From: Bdellovibrio sp. | GTDB lineage: Bacteria; Bdellovibrionota; UBA1018 | Reading direction: 5' to 3' | Length of the DNA: 39,738 nucleotides | Assembly (NCBI GenBank): GCA_016185105.1 | Contig: JACPOE010000080.1 | Coordinates: 1-39,738, forward strand | Shown: piece after piece, positions 1-8,276 of the stretch | How positions within the stretch are numbered: position 1 is the first letter of the stretch | Layout: each line of letters begins with the position of its first letter | Translations under genes and position numbers: made by a program | Notes under the pieces: generated by a model | Told to the model about the DNA's origin: nothing | The model's input: the letters and a program-made list of their open reading frames with translations, nothing else | The model's database searches: none

Positions 1-370
1 TCTTGTTGGCTTTTCAGCAGCTATTTACGGTCTTTTGACCGCCTACGGACTCCTATTTGGGGAAAGAGTTTTGCTCTTCATGATGCTTTTTCCGATGAAA
101 GCAAAACACTTCGTATTGGTATTGGCGCTTTTGGAACTATTAACGGCGGCATATTCTTCGGGTGGCGGGTTGGTGAGTCTGACTCAGCTGAGCGGAATGT
201 TTTTTGGTTTTTTGTACCTCTGGGGTGCCGCAAAAGCCTCTGTAGCCAGGCGTGCTCCCAAAAAAAGAAAGGGAAAGCACCTAAAGCTAGTCGTTAGTAA
301 TGATCGAGTATTTGGGCCAGATGATGACGGGCCTCCTAAATCGGGCGACAAACCAAAAATTTGGCATTAA
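1..370 (+). CDS. Rhomboid-family membrane protein, 3' end only (5' end outside window)
   Basis: The frame is open from base 2, so the gene begins before the window; about 122 codons are visible. The first codons read GFSAA, matching the GxS nucleophile motif of rhomboid intramembrane serine proteases, followed by the family-typical stretch IYGLL, then LFPMKAKHFV and a last membrane helix ending in GMFFGFLYLW. The tail is basic, then acidic and proline-rich, and probably cytoplasmic. Oddity: the family motif before that helix is normally AHLGG with the catalytic histidine, but here it reads TQLSG, so glutamine replaces histidine (codon at 187-189). By family knowledge this would abolish the Ser-His dyad and suggests a pseudoprotease, unless another residue substitutes. 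The family call is fairly secure; activity is doubtful. Confidence 0.8.
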   Translation, partial: LVGFSAAIYGLLTAYGLLFGERVLLFMMLFPMKAKHFVLVLALLELLTAAYSSGGGLVSLTQLSGMFFGFLYLWGAAKASVARRAPKKRKGKHLKLVVSNDRVFGPDDDGPPKSGDKPKIWH

Positions 371-404
371 TAGCTGAACTATCATGAAACACCCCCCTCA
401 GGTG

Positions 405-435
405 TTGACACTCCTTGCGCGCAGTTCTATCTAAT
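405..435 (+). promoter_or_regulatory. Putative sigma70-type promoter
   Basis: A perfect TTGACA at 405-410 is followed by TCTAAT at 430-435 (19-base spacer), or by TATCTA at 428-433 (17-base spacer). The expected transcription start falls at about 441-443, on or next to the ATG of the downstream small gene, which has no Shine-Dalgarno sequence. This suggests a leaderless message. Found by eye only. Confidence 0.45.
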
Positions 436-440
436 GGGCT

Positions 441-641
441 ATGGCACTATTAAATGAATCAGTAGATTTTAAAAAATTGGATGTTCGGCTTGTTGAAAGA
501 AATATCAATCGAGGAGTCATTTCTCAGGATGATCTGGATAAAGCCCTTAAGAAGCTACCCGACGACGGAGAAAATGCGATGTGGGTGAGTGTAGAGTCTC
601 TCGAGCAGGGGACTGATTCCGATTCTAATGGTTCAACCTGA
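441..641 (+). CDS. Small conserved-looking protein of unknown function (66 aa)
   Basis: A short charged protein with a predicted helical core (LDVRLVERNINRGVIS, then a DDLDKALKKLPDD segment) and an acidic, serine-rich tail. It has no signal peptide, membrane segment or cysteine. The pattern of a VRLxERN helix, a GxIS turn and a KxLPD segment resembles short uncharacterised proteins I associate with delta-type proteobacteria, but I cannot name a family. It lies alone between the rhomboid gene and trxB behind a TTGACA promoter. No ribosome-binding site precedes the ATG. Its codon use looks like that of its neighbours, so I regard it as a real gene. Confidence 0.6.
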   Translation: MALLNESVDFKKLDVRLVERNINRGVISQDDLDKALKKLPDDGENAMWVSVESLEQGTDSDSNGST

Positions 642-714
642 TCTCGTAATAAAATCGATCCGGACGCTCCTTCCTTAGGTATGGGCGTTTCTGCATTGCG
701 AAAAGGAAAATAGA

Positions 715-1635
715 ATGGAAAATCTAACTATCCTCGGGACAGGCCCTGCCGGGCTGACTGCTGCTATTTACAGTGGTCGCGCAAATTTAAATCCGCTTTG
801 TATAGAAGGGGATCAACCGGGCGGGCAGCTTACCATTACCAGCGATGTAGAGAATTACCCCGGCTTTGCAAATCCAGTGATGGGTCCAGAATTGATGGAC
901 GCCTTTCGGAAACAGGCTGAGCGCTTCGGAACACGTTTTGAGACAGGCCGCGTAGTTGAAGTGGACTTAAAGCAGGGGCCCTATACCTTGAAGTTTGCAG
1001 ACGGTCGTTCTGTAAAAACTCGTGCATTGATTATTGCGACCGGAGCGTCGGCTAAGTGGATTGGCATCCCTAATGAGAAAAGACTTATGGGTAAAGGCGT
1101 CTCTGCCTGCGCTACCTGTGATGGTTTCTTCTTTAAGAATGCCGATCTGGTAGTCGTCGGGGGAGGCGATACGGCGATGGAGGAGGCCACCTATCTGACT
1201 CGCTTTGCGAAGACAGTCACAGTGGTACACCGCCGCGACAAGTTGCGAGCGAGCAAGATCATGCAGGAAAAGGCATTTAAGAATCCTAAGATTCGCTTTG
1301 TCTGGGACTCTGAGGTTGCCGACATTATTGGTGAAAAAGAAGTGAAGGCTGCTCAGATTCGAAATTTAAAGACGGGTCAAGTATCTGAACTCTCGGTTCA
1401 GGGAGTGTTTGTGGCGATTGGCCACGAACCGAATACTCATCTTTTTAGAGATGTGCTGAAATGCGATTCCACCGGATACCTGGTAGTTGAGCCTGGCTCA
1501 ACTCGAACCAATAAACCTGGGGTGTTCGCGGCTGGGGATGTAGCTGACCACGTCTACCGTCAGGCAGTTACGGCTGCGGGTACTGGATGTATGGCGGCAA
1601 TTGATGCCGAACGCTATTTGGAAAGCGGAGAATAG
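715..1635 (+). CDS. trxB: Thioredoxin reductase (NADPH)
   Basis: Flavoprotein that transfers electrons from NADPH through FAD to a redox-active disulfide and on to thioredoxin in the cytoplasm. Visible motifs in order: FAD-binding GTGPAG (residues 8-13); the redox pair CATC (132-135), where the family expects it; NADPH-binding GGGDTAMEE (149-157); the phosphate-contacting HRRxxxR (172-178); and the C-terminal FAD motif AAGDVAD. Its 306 aa is close to the usual length of about 320. An AAGGA ribosome-binding site lies 7 bases before the ATG. lysS follows after 6 bases, so the two are probably co-transcribed. Nothing is missing and the call is secure. Confidence 0.96.
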   Translation: MENLTILGTGPAGLTAAIYSGRANLNPLCIEGDQPGGQLTITSDVENYPGFANPVMGPELMDAFRKQAERFGTRFETGRVVEVDLKQGPYTLKFADGRSVKTRALIIATGASAKWIGIPNEKRLMGKGVSACATCDGFFFKNADLVVVGGGDTAMEEATYLTRFAKTVTVVHRRDKLRASKIMQEKAFKNPKIRFVWDSEVADIIGEKEVKAAQIRNLKTGQVSELSVQGVFVAIGHEPNTHLFRDVLKCDSTGYLVVEPGSTRTNKPGVFAAGDVADHVYRQAVTAAGTGCMAAIDAERYLESGE

Positions 1636-1641
1636 GAAGTT

Positions 1642-3177
1642 ATGAAGGTTCAACCGGGAACTGAGGAGTTGTCTGATCAGGTTCGTGTTCGGTACGAGAA
1701 GCTATCTCGTCTTCGGGGAAGAAAAGAAAATCCCTATAAGAATGGAATTAAGCCAGATCGCCAGGCGCAGGACCTTCACGCTCAATTTGGGGAAAAGACT
1801 AAAGAAGAACTCGAGGCGCTTCATTCAGTTTGCAGCGTAGCCGGTCGAATTATGGCTTTTCGGGACTTTGGAAAGGCTTCTTTTGTTCGTTTACGAGATT
1901 CCTCAGGGGTCATTCAGCTTTTCGTGCAAAAAGATCGATTAGGTGAAGAAAGGTATCAGCATTTTAAAGAGCTAGATATTGGGGACATCGTTTATGCAAA
2001 AGGCGATGTATTCAAAACTAAAACGGGTGAACTTTCTATTCATTGTGATGAGCTCGTTTTGGTTACGAAGTCCCTGAAGCCCCTCCCTGAAAAATATCAC
2101 GGGATTGCTGACGTAGAGATCAAATACCGGCAAAGGTATTTGGATTTGATTATGAGCGACCAGACTCGGGATACTTTTGTTAAGCGATCCCGAATTATTG
2201 ATGAGCTGCGCGCATTTTTTATTGAAAATCGTTTCATGGAAGTTGAAACGCCGATGATGCATACGATTGCAGGTGGTGCGACTGCTCGTCCATTTAAGAC
2301 TCACCACAATGCTCTTGATATGGAACTCTTCATGAGGATTGCTCCTGAGCTCTATCTGAAGCGCTTGGTGGTAGGTGGTTTTGAGAGAGTCTTTGAGATC
2401 AACAGAAACTTTAGGAACGAAGGGATTTCGATCAAGCATAATCCTGAGTTCACTATGGTCGAGTTCTATCAGGCTTATGCAACCTTTGAGGACCTGATGG
2501 ATTTATTCGAAAAGCTCTTTCAGAGGCTGGGTGATCGTGTTTTAGGCTCTCAGTCTTTGACCTACCAGGGAGAGAAAATTGAGCTGGGTGGGAAATGGCG
2601 CCGCTTGCGAGTAGAGGACGGCATTTTAGAAATGACGGACTTTAAGGATCGAAGTCTCCTTCGAAATCGCGAAGCACTCTTGGCGTATGGACGGAAAAAA
2701 AGTTTGCCAATGAATCCCAAGGATAGCGTTGGCGGGTTAATGATGGTTATTTTTGATGAGGAAGTGGAAAAGCAGCTGATTCAGCCAACTTTTGTAACTC
2801 ATCATCCGCTCGATGTTTCTCCTCTTTCTCGTCAGAACGAAAAAGATCCGTTCTTGGTCGATCGATTCGAACTCTATATTTTCGGTCGTGAGCTTGCGAA
2901 CGCATTTTCTGAGCTCAATGACCCTGTTGATCAGAAGGCGCGCTTCGAGGTTCAGGTGGAAGCGAAGAAAGCCGGCAATGATCTCGCCAACGATATGGAT
3001 GAGGACTATGTCTGTGCCCTCGAGTACGGGATGCCGCCCGCAGCTGGTGCGGGAATTGGGATCGACCGTTTAGTGATGTTATTTACGGACTCGCAGAGTA
3101 TCCGTGATGTGATACTATTTCCGCTCATGAGACCTATTCACGGAGAAGGGCAGAAATCGGAGAATGAACCTGTTTAG
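1642..3177 (+). CDS. lysS: Lysyl-tRNA synthetase, class II
   Basis: Charges tRNA-Lys with lysine in the cytoplasm. The N-terminal OB-fold anticodon-binding domain is recognisable around residues 65-140 (VAGRIMAFRDFGKASFVRLRD). The class II catalytic core follows, with GGATARPF, motif 2 FRNEGISIKHNPEFTMVEF, and motif 3 GAGIGIDRLVMLF near the C-terminus. Its 511 aa is typical of bacterial LysRS. A GGAAG ribosome-binding site lies a few bases upstream of the ATG. The 3' end overlaps lolC by 14 bases, which links translation and the housekeeping gene to the envelope operon, an order I recall from other delta-type proteobacteria. Confidence 0.97.
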   Translation: MKVQPGTEELSDQVRVRYEKLSRLRGRKENPYKNGIKPDRQAQDLHAQFGEKTKEELEALHSVCSVAGRIMAFRDFGKASFVRLRDSSGVIQLFVQKDRLGEERYQHFKELDIGDIVYAKGDVFKTKTGELSIHCDELVLVTKSLKPLPEKYHGIADVEIKYRQRYLDLIMSDQTRDTFVKRSRIIDELRAFFIENRFMEVETPMMHTIAGGATARPFKTHHNALDMELFMRIAPELYLKRLVVGGFERVFEINRNFRNEGISIKHNPEFTMVEFYQAYATFEDLMDLFEKLFQRLGDRVLGSQSLTYQGEKIELGGKWRRLRVEDGILEMTDFKDRSLLRNREALLAYGRKKSLPMNPKDSVGGLMMVIFDEEVEKQLIQPTFVTHHPLDVSPLSRQNEKDPFLVDRFELYIFGRELANAFSELNDPVDQKARFEVQVEAKKAGNDLANDMDEDYVCALEYGMPPAAGAGIGIDRLVMLFTDSQSIRDVILFPLMRPIHGEGQKSENEPV

Positions 3178-4381
3178 ATCCTCGGTACCAGTATTGGCAA
3201 AGAGGTTCTTATTTTCGAAATACTCGGATGGGTTTCTTTCTTTCATAGCTTGGGTATCAGTTTTGGGGGTTGCCTTGGGGGTGATGGCCCTCACGGTTGT
3301 CACGAGTGTGATCAACGGATTTGAAAATGAATTGGTCCGTGTGATTACCGGAATGAATGGTGAGGTTCTACTCTACTCGATTGGTGAACCAATTCGAGAG
3401 CCAGACTCGGTTATTCAAGAAGTTCGAAAAGTCCTTCCCGAGGCTGTTGCGATCACTCCTTCTTTTATGACGGAGTTGATGGCTGGGGGGCCGAAGTCTG
3501 TGGCGGGAGCCGTCCTGCAAGGATTCGAACCCTCTACCATGGGTCAGGTGAACGAAATTCAAAATAGAATTCTGTCTGGAAGGCTGCCTATGGCTCCACT
3601 CGAGGTGGCACTGGGCTCTGCGCTTGCAGAGAAGTTAGGAGCCCTCGAGGGATCTGAGATTCGTCTTATTGTGCCATTTACCGGGGATGAGAAGTCTCCT
3701 CCCAAAGTCCTTAAAGTGCAGGTGGTCGGGCTAGTGAGGATGGGAATGTACGAGTATGACTCAAAGTACATTTTTATGACGTTGGATGCGGTTCAAAGAT
3801 TTTTGAATCAACCTGATAGAGTGACCAATTTTAGCATTCGTCTAGAGAGAGGGAAAAGCGCGGTTCGAGCCGCCGATCGTCTCACGGGGCATTTTTCGTA
3901 CCCCTTTCGGGCGAAAGACTGGGGAAAGCTGAATCGAAACCTTTTCTCAGCCATCCAGCTAGAAAAGGTCGTTATTGCAATTATTTTGACCGCAATTGTG
4001 ATTGTCGCCGCCTTTAATGTGGTGAGTACCCTGATGATGATGATTCATGACAAGACTAAAGAAGTCGCTATCCTCAAAGCGATGGGGTTTCGGCCGAATC
4101 AAAGTTTTCAGCTCTTTTGTTTGATCGGATTAGGAATTGGCGCGGTAGGGACGGTATTTGGCATTTTGAGTGGACTCGGATTGGGGTACCTTCTTGAAAA
4201 AACGCGCTGGATCAATTTGCCACCTGATATTTATTACATTGGGTTTTTATCTATGCTTGTGCGCTGGCGGGAAATTGGAGTGATAGCCCTGATGGCACTT
4301 CTAGTTGCATTTATTTCGACTCTCTATCCCTCCTGGAAAGTGTCTAGGCAGTCGCCGTTGGAAGGGCTTCGCTATGAGTAA
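3164..4381 (+). CDS. lolC: Lipoprotein-releasing ABC transporter, permease subunit (LolC/LolE family)
   Basis: Inner-membrane permease that, with LolD, extracts lipoproteins from the inner membrane for transfer toward the outer membrane. The 405-aa protein has the MacB/FtsX layout: one membrane helix near residues 24-50, a large periplasmic domain, then three helices (about 268-290, 313-338 and 369-388) with the cytoplasmic coupling helix KEVAILKAMGFRPNQ between the second and third. A GGAG site precedes the ATG, which lies inside lysS. It overlaps lolD by 8 bases. Only one permease gene is present here, so the complex may be a homodimer of this subunit (LolF/LolCE style) or a second permease may lie elsewhere. 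Confidence 0.93.
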   Translation: MNLFRSSVPVLAKRFLFSKYSDGFLSFIAWVSVLGVALGVMALTVVTSVINGFENELVRVITGMNGEVLLYSIGEPIREPDSVIQEVRKVLPEAVAITPSFMTELMAGGPKSVAGAVLQGFEPSTMGQVNEIQNRILSGRLPMAPLEVALGSALAEKLGALEGSEIRLIVPFTGDEKSPPKVLKVQVVGLVRMGMYEYDSKYIFMTLDAVQRFLNQPDRVTNFSIRLERGKSAVRAADRLTGHFSYPFRAKDWGKLNRNLFSAIQLEKVVIAIILTAIVIVAAFNVVSTLMMMIHDKTKEVAILKAMGFRPNQSFQLFCLIGLGIGAVGTVFGILSGLGLGYLLEKTRWINLPPDIYYIGFLSMLVRWREIGVIALMALLVAFISTLYPSWKVSRQSPLEGLRYE

Positions 4382-5090
4382 AGTTGCACACAGTCAAAAT
4401 TCTGGTGCCATTCTTTTGAAAGCAGAGAAAGTTAAGAAGTCTTTTTTTAAGGGGAAAAAAGAAATTCAGGTGGTTCGCGGGGTCGACATGGAAATTCATC
4501 CTGGCGAGCTGGTCGCAATTACAGGCGCTTCCGGCGTTGGAAAGAGCACCCTGCTTCATATCCTCGGAACGCTTGAACCCCCTAGCTCAGGAAAAGTATT
4601 TTTTGGACCTCAACAGGAGGACGTCTTTCGGTATTCCGAGAAGGCGCTCTCGATTTTTAGAAATAAAATGTTGGGGTTTGTCTTCCAGTTTCATTATCTG
4701 CTCCCCGAGTTTTCTGCCCTCGAAAACGTGATGATGCCAGCCATGATTGCCGGGTACACACGACAGGCATCGGCACAGCAAGCAAAAGATCTTTTGGATT
4801 TTGTCGGCCTCAAGCATCGATTAGAGCACCGGCCCTCTGAGTTATCTGGTGGCGAGCAACAAAGAGTTGCAATTGCTCGAGCTGTCATTCTCCGGCCCAA
4901 ACTTCTTCTGGCAGACGAGCTTACAGGAAATTTGGACTCTGCTAATTGTTCGATGGTGATGGACCTATTGATGCGCCTGAATCAGGCGACGGGTATTTCG
5001 GTTCTCTTGGTTACACATGATCAGGAAGTCGCAAAGAAGATGCACCGCATCTTGAAAATGAGAGATGGAGTTTTTGTCAACGAAAGCTGA
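4374..5090 (+). CDS. lolD: Lipoprotein-releasing ABC transporter, ATPase subunit
   Basis: Cytoplasmic ATPase that powers LolC-dependent lipoprotein release. It shows Walker A GASGVGKST, the Q-loop region FVFQFHYLLPEFSALENV, the signature LSGGEQQRVAIARA, Walker B LLLADE and the H-loop THD. In the segment after Walker B the usual ADEPTGNLD reads ADELTGNLD, a small departure from the family. I chose the ATG at 4374, preceded by GGAAGGG 8 bases away. It overlaps the lolC stop, giving 238 aa, the usual size; an upstream in-frame start would only add residues read inside lolC. Confidence 0.94.
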   Translation: MSKVAHSQNSGAILLKAEKVKKSFFKGKKEIQVVRGVDMEIHPGELVAITGASGVGKSTLLHILGTLEPPSSGKVFFGPQQEDVFRYSEKALSIFRNKMLGFVFQFHYLLPEFSALENVMMPAMIAGYTRQASAQQAKDLLDFVGLKHRLEHRPSELSGGEQQRVAIARAVILRPKLLLADELTGNLDSANCSMVMDLLMRLNQATGISVLLVTHDQEVAKKMHRILKMRDGVFVNES

Positions 5091-5131
5091 GTCGCATTTT
5101 GGATGGAAAAAATTTCAGTCCGGTAAAAGAG

Positions 5132-5161
5132 TTGACATTGACCTTGCGGCCACAATAGACA
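5132..5161 (+). promoter_or_regulatory. Putative sigma70-type promoter before bamA
   Basis: A perfect TTGACA at 5132-5137 is immediately followed by a second near-copy, TTGACC, at 5138-5143. Candidate -10 elements are TAGACA at 5156-5161 for the first and CATTAT at 5160-5165 for the second; both are imperfect. The start point would fall near 5168-5172, on the likely bamA start codon. This would allow bamA and the downstream lpx genes to be transcribed separately from lysS-lolCD. Confidence 0.4.
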
Positions 5162-5164
5162 TTA

Positions 5165-7579
5165 TTGCTAGTGACAGCGTCTAATGATGGTCAACCACAT
5201 TGCCGTGATCGGCATCGATTTCCTTTGGCTACTTTTTGGGTAGTGCTGGCCTCCCTTTTTCTGCCCTGTTTCATTACTGGCGAAACGAGAGCCGAGGTTG
5301 AAGCCACCAGCGAAGATACTTCTTCTCGCCATGAAGGAGGTCTCTACGGTCGGAAAATTACCTCCGTTTTGGTTGAGGGTTTAAAGAGAATTGAAAAGGA
5401 CGCCGTGGTCGCAAAGATGAGTCAGCAAGTTGGCTCAACTTTGTCTGCCGAAGTAGTGCGTTCAGACATTCAGGCCCTCTATAAAATGGGGTTTTTTGAA
5501 GACATATCCTTTAACGGACAGTCAGATGGGCATGGTGGCGTAATTGTTACTGTCGGTCTGCGTGAACGTCCGGTAGTGGCGAAAGTCGAATTTGAAGGAA
5601 ATGATCACATCAGCTCCTCAGACCTTCGAGAGGTGATCAAGGTCAAAGACTGGTCTATTTTTGATGTTAATAAAGTCAAAGAAGATGTTGGCCTCATTCA
5701 AAAGCATTATGAAGAGAAGGGCTACTACCTAGCGAAAGTGTCTTTTGAAGTAAAAGAAGGAGACACTGGCGAGGTTGATCTTATTTACAAGGTCAACGAC
5801 TACGAAAAGGTGCAAATTAAGAAGATCACCTTTTTAAATAATAAAAATTTTAGTGATGAGCAGCTCAAAGCCACCTTTGCAGACACCAAGGAGGGCGGGT
5901 TCCTTTCTTTTTTGACAAGCTCTGGAAACTTCAAGGACACGGCCTTTAAGCAGGACCTCCAGCGCTTGATGCTTTGGTACCTCGATCACGGCTACGTTAA
6001 GTTCAGGCACGAGAACCCTGTGATCACGGTGAGCGACGATAAAAAGTGGCTTTATATTTCCGTCTATGTGGATGAAGGCCCTCAGTACCGAATTGGGAAT
6101 TTGGATTTTGGTGGGGACTTGCTTTTTCCTCATTCCGAACTCGCCGATACTGTAGGAATGGGTGTCGATGATGTGTTCAGCATCACAAAAAGAAACCAAG
6201 ACATCCAGAAGCTGTCAGAAAAGTACCAGGATCTTGGTTATGCTTTTGTAAACGTCATTCCTAAAATGGAATTTCATGAGGACACCAAGACTTTAGATCT
6301 CAAGTATGATTTTGAAAAAGGGAACCTGGTTTACTTTGGTGAAATCAATGTCCTCGGAAATGCTAAGACTCATGACAAAGTGATTCGTCGGGAACTCAAA
6401 GTTCGGGAAGGCGAGCTTTTTAACGGGACTCGCTTAAGACAGTCGCGTGAAAATGTAGAGCGCTTGGGTTATTTTGCGCCCGGAGAGGTTCAATTCAATA
6501 CGATTTCTCCAAAAAATAAACCGGACGTGGTCAACTTGGAGATTTCAGTCAAAGAGAGATCGACTGGTACGGTTACGTTAGGGGCCGGATTTGGGAGCAT
6601 TCAGGGATTCTTTTTTACGACTCAAATTTCAGAGATTAATCTCTTTGGCCGAGGTCAGACCCTGAGCTTGGCGGGGCAGTACTCCCTGTATTCTGTCATT
6701 CCTGGTACGACCAATTCTAGTCTCAATTTGGGGTTCACAGACCCCTATACGTTTGACACACTTTGGACTACAGGTTTTGACATCTACGCAATCTATTTTC
6801 CGATTCCAAACAAGTACAATGTGAAAAAACTTGGGTTTGATTTTAGACTTGGACATCCGATTGCAGAATTTACAAATCTTTACCTAACCTACCGGTTTGA
6901 AGGGATTCAGGATCTTCAGGTCAACGGGAATATTCCAGCGGACGTGTTCCAAAAAATCGCCAATGCAGACAACGGGATTCTATCCAGTATAGCGCTGAAC
7001 GTCGTGCGGGATAAAAGAAACAACCGTTTTGAGACTACTGGCGGAAACTATCAGAGTCTCTCTTTGGAAGTCGCTGGTGTTGGCGGTGATCTTAAATTTG
7101 TTAAATGGACAGCTAACAACCGCTACTATCACAAACTGCTTGGCGATCTTGTATTTCGAAATAATGTCGAAGTGGGCCATATTATGGGCTACGGGGGCCT
7201 TGACGTCCCTCCTGCTCAGAAATTCTATCTAGGCGGACCCAATAACATGAAGGGTTACCAGATGTTCCTACTTGGACCCACCACGCCTGACTTGCAAGGT
7301 AATCCTTTTCCATTGGGAGGCATATTCCAGGCATTTACTACTGTTGAGCTGGAGTATCCAATTATTCGCGAGGCAGGGATTAAATTTGTTGTCTTCTTCG
7401 ACGCGGGGAATGCCTGGTCTCGTTTTCCTTTGGATGACATTATTCGGATGGATGCTGGTTTCGGGTTCCGCTGGTTTTCGCCGTTTGGGCCCTTGCGCTT
7501 TGAGTTTGGTTATCCTTTAAATCCACGAGCCTTTGATACCAGCCCAGTGTTTCAATTCATGATCGGGCCCCCATTCTAA
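5165..7579 (+). CDS. bamA: Outer-membrane protein assembly factor BamA (Omp85)
   Basis: Central beta-barrel of the machinery that inserts outer-membrane proteins. The 804-aa frame has an Arg-rich start and a hydrophobic signal segment (about residues 19-43, ending TRAE). Repeated POTRA domains follow to roughly residue 430 (for example ITSVLVEGLKRIEKD and VAKVEFEGNDHI), then a C-terminal barrel ending in a phenylalanine (IGPPF). FFDAGNAW near the end is a family hallmark. The conserved loop-6 motif normally reads V/I-R-G-F/Y but here reads MKGY, an Arg to Lys change. The start is uncertain: TTG at 5165 or GTG at 5171, with no ribosome-binding site before either. It is followed by skp and the lpx genes, the classic arrangement. 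Confidence 0.95.
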   Translation: MLVTASNDGQPHCRDRHRFPLATFWVVLASLFLPCFITGETRAEVEATSEDTSSRHEGGLYGRKITSVLVEGLKRIEKDAVVAKMSQQVGSTLSAEVVRSDIQALYKMGFFEDISFNGQSDGHGGVIVTVGLRERPVVAKVEFEGNDHISSSDLREVIKVKDWSIFDVNKVKEDVGLIQKHYEEKGYYLAKVSFEVKEGDTGEVDLIYKVNDYEKVQIKKITFLNNKNFSDEQLKATFADTKEGGFLSFLTSSGNFKDTAFKQDLQRLMLWYLDHGYVKFRHENPVITVSDDKKWLYISVYVDEGPQYRIGNLDFGGDLLFPHSELADTVGMGVDDVFSITKRNQDIQKLSEKYQDLGYAFVNVIPKMEFHEDTKTLDLKYDFEKGNLVYFGEINVLGNAKTHDKVIRRELKVREGELFNGTRLRQSRENVERLGYFAPGEVQFNTISPKNKPDVVNLEISVKERSTGTVTLGAGFGSIQGFFFTTQISEINLFGRGQTLSLAGQYSLYSVIPGTTNSSLNLGFTDPYTFDTLWTTGFDIYAIYFPIPNKYNVKKLGFDFRLGHPIAEFTNLYLTYRFEGIQDLQVNGNIPADVFQKIANADNGILSSIALNVVRDKRNNRFETTGGNYQSLSLEVAGVGGDLKFVKWTANNRYYHKLLGDLVFRNNVEVGHIMGYGGLDVPPAQKFYLGGPNNMKGYQMFLLGPTTPDLQGNPFPLGGIFQAFTTVELEYPIIREAGIKFVVFFDAGNAWSRFPLDDIIRMDAGFGFRWFSPFGPLRFEFGYPLNPRAFDTSPVFQFMIGPPF

Positions 7580-7664
7580 TTAGCCTTGCTTATGGCCAGA
7601 AGTAGGGCCAGTATGTGAAATCACCTTTTTTGCAATTTCTACTAAAAAGATTGTGAGGAGACTT

Positions 7665-8240
7665 ATGATTGGAAAATTGAAAAGCCGCTTTGGATATATT
7701 TTTTCTAGTGCTGCGTTAGTGGGGGCAATTGGAAGCTTCGCGTGGGCCGATACTGCCAGTGCTGTCAAAATTGGAACCGTCGATATGCAGAAAGCTCTCC
7801 AGACAGTTGAGATGGGGAAAAGAGCGAAAGCTCAACTAGAGAAGGACTTCAATTTCAAAAATGAAGAGCTCCAGAGGAAGAAAAAAGCCTTTGATAAAAA
7901 GCGTGAAGAATTTGAAAAACAGGCTCTAGCAATGAATCAAGAAGCAGCTCAAAAAAAGCAGGCTGCGCTACAGGCAGAGTATCTGGGTCTTCAGCAAGAG
8001 ATGGCGCGATCTCAAATGGAGATTCAACAAAAAGAGCGTGATCTGTTTCAACCGATCTTTGCCAAGCTGAAAACTGTGATCGAAGCCACTGCTAAGAAGC
8101 ATCAGTTCACCATGGTTTTGGAAAAAGGGGATACTCCTGTTCCCACCTCTTCCGTTCTTTTCTCTTTGCCTGAGAATGATGTGACTAGCGAAGTCATCAC
8201 CACTTTCGACAAGGAACATAAGAGTAAGAAGGCCGACTAG
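7665..8240 (+). CDS. skp: Periplasmic chaperone, OmpH/Skp family
   Basis: Periplasmic holdase that escorts unfolded outer-membrane proteins to BamA. The 191-aa protein has a signal peptide with predicted cleavage after SFAWA. A short strand, VKIGTVDMQKALQ (family-typical IGxVDxQ), follows, then a long charged, Lys/Glu/Gln-rich coiled coil (about residues 45-125) that forms the tentacles, and a closing strand segment with KKHQFTMVLEK. I chose the ATG at 7665 because GGAG lies 5 bases before it; a GTG 12 bases upstream would overlap that site. It lies between bamA and lpxD, as in many Gram-negative bacteria. Confidence 0.92.
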   Translation: MIGKLKSRFGYIFSSAALVGAIGSFAWADTASAVKIGTVDMQKALQTVEMGKRAKAQLEKDFNFKNEELQRKKKAFDKKREEFEKQALAMNQEAAQKKQAALQAEYLGLQQEMARSQMEIQQKERDLFQPIFAKLKTVIEATAKKHQFTMVLEKGDTPVPTSSVLFSLPENDVTSEVITTFDKEHKSKKAD

Positions 8241-8276
8241 TTTTTGGATCAAGTTTGATTCTAGAGGAGATTTTCA

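Noticed and set aside
664..688. Imperfect ACGCTC/GGGCGT stem before trxB with a short T stretch
   Set aside because: Short, includes a G-T pair and has only three T; too weak to call a terminator.
1972..2439. Minus-strand open frame of 155 codons inside lysS
   Set aside because: Antisense to all the class II synthetase motifs, with no start signals.
7593..7631. TGGCC/GGCCA hairpin followed by six T between bamA and skp
   Set aside because: The T run starts 15 bases after the stem, too far for a rho-independent terminator, and the genes are normally co-transcribed.
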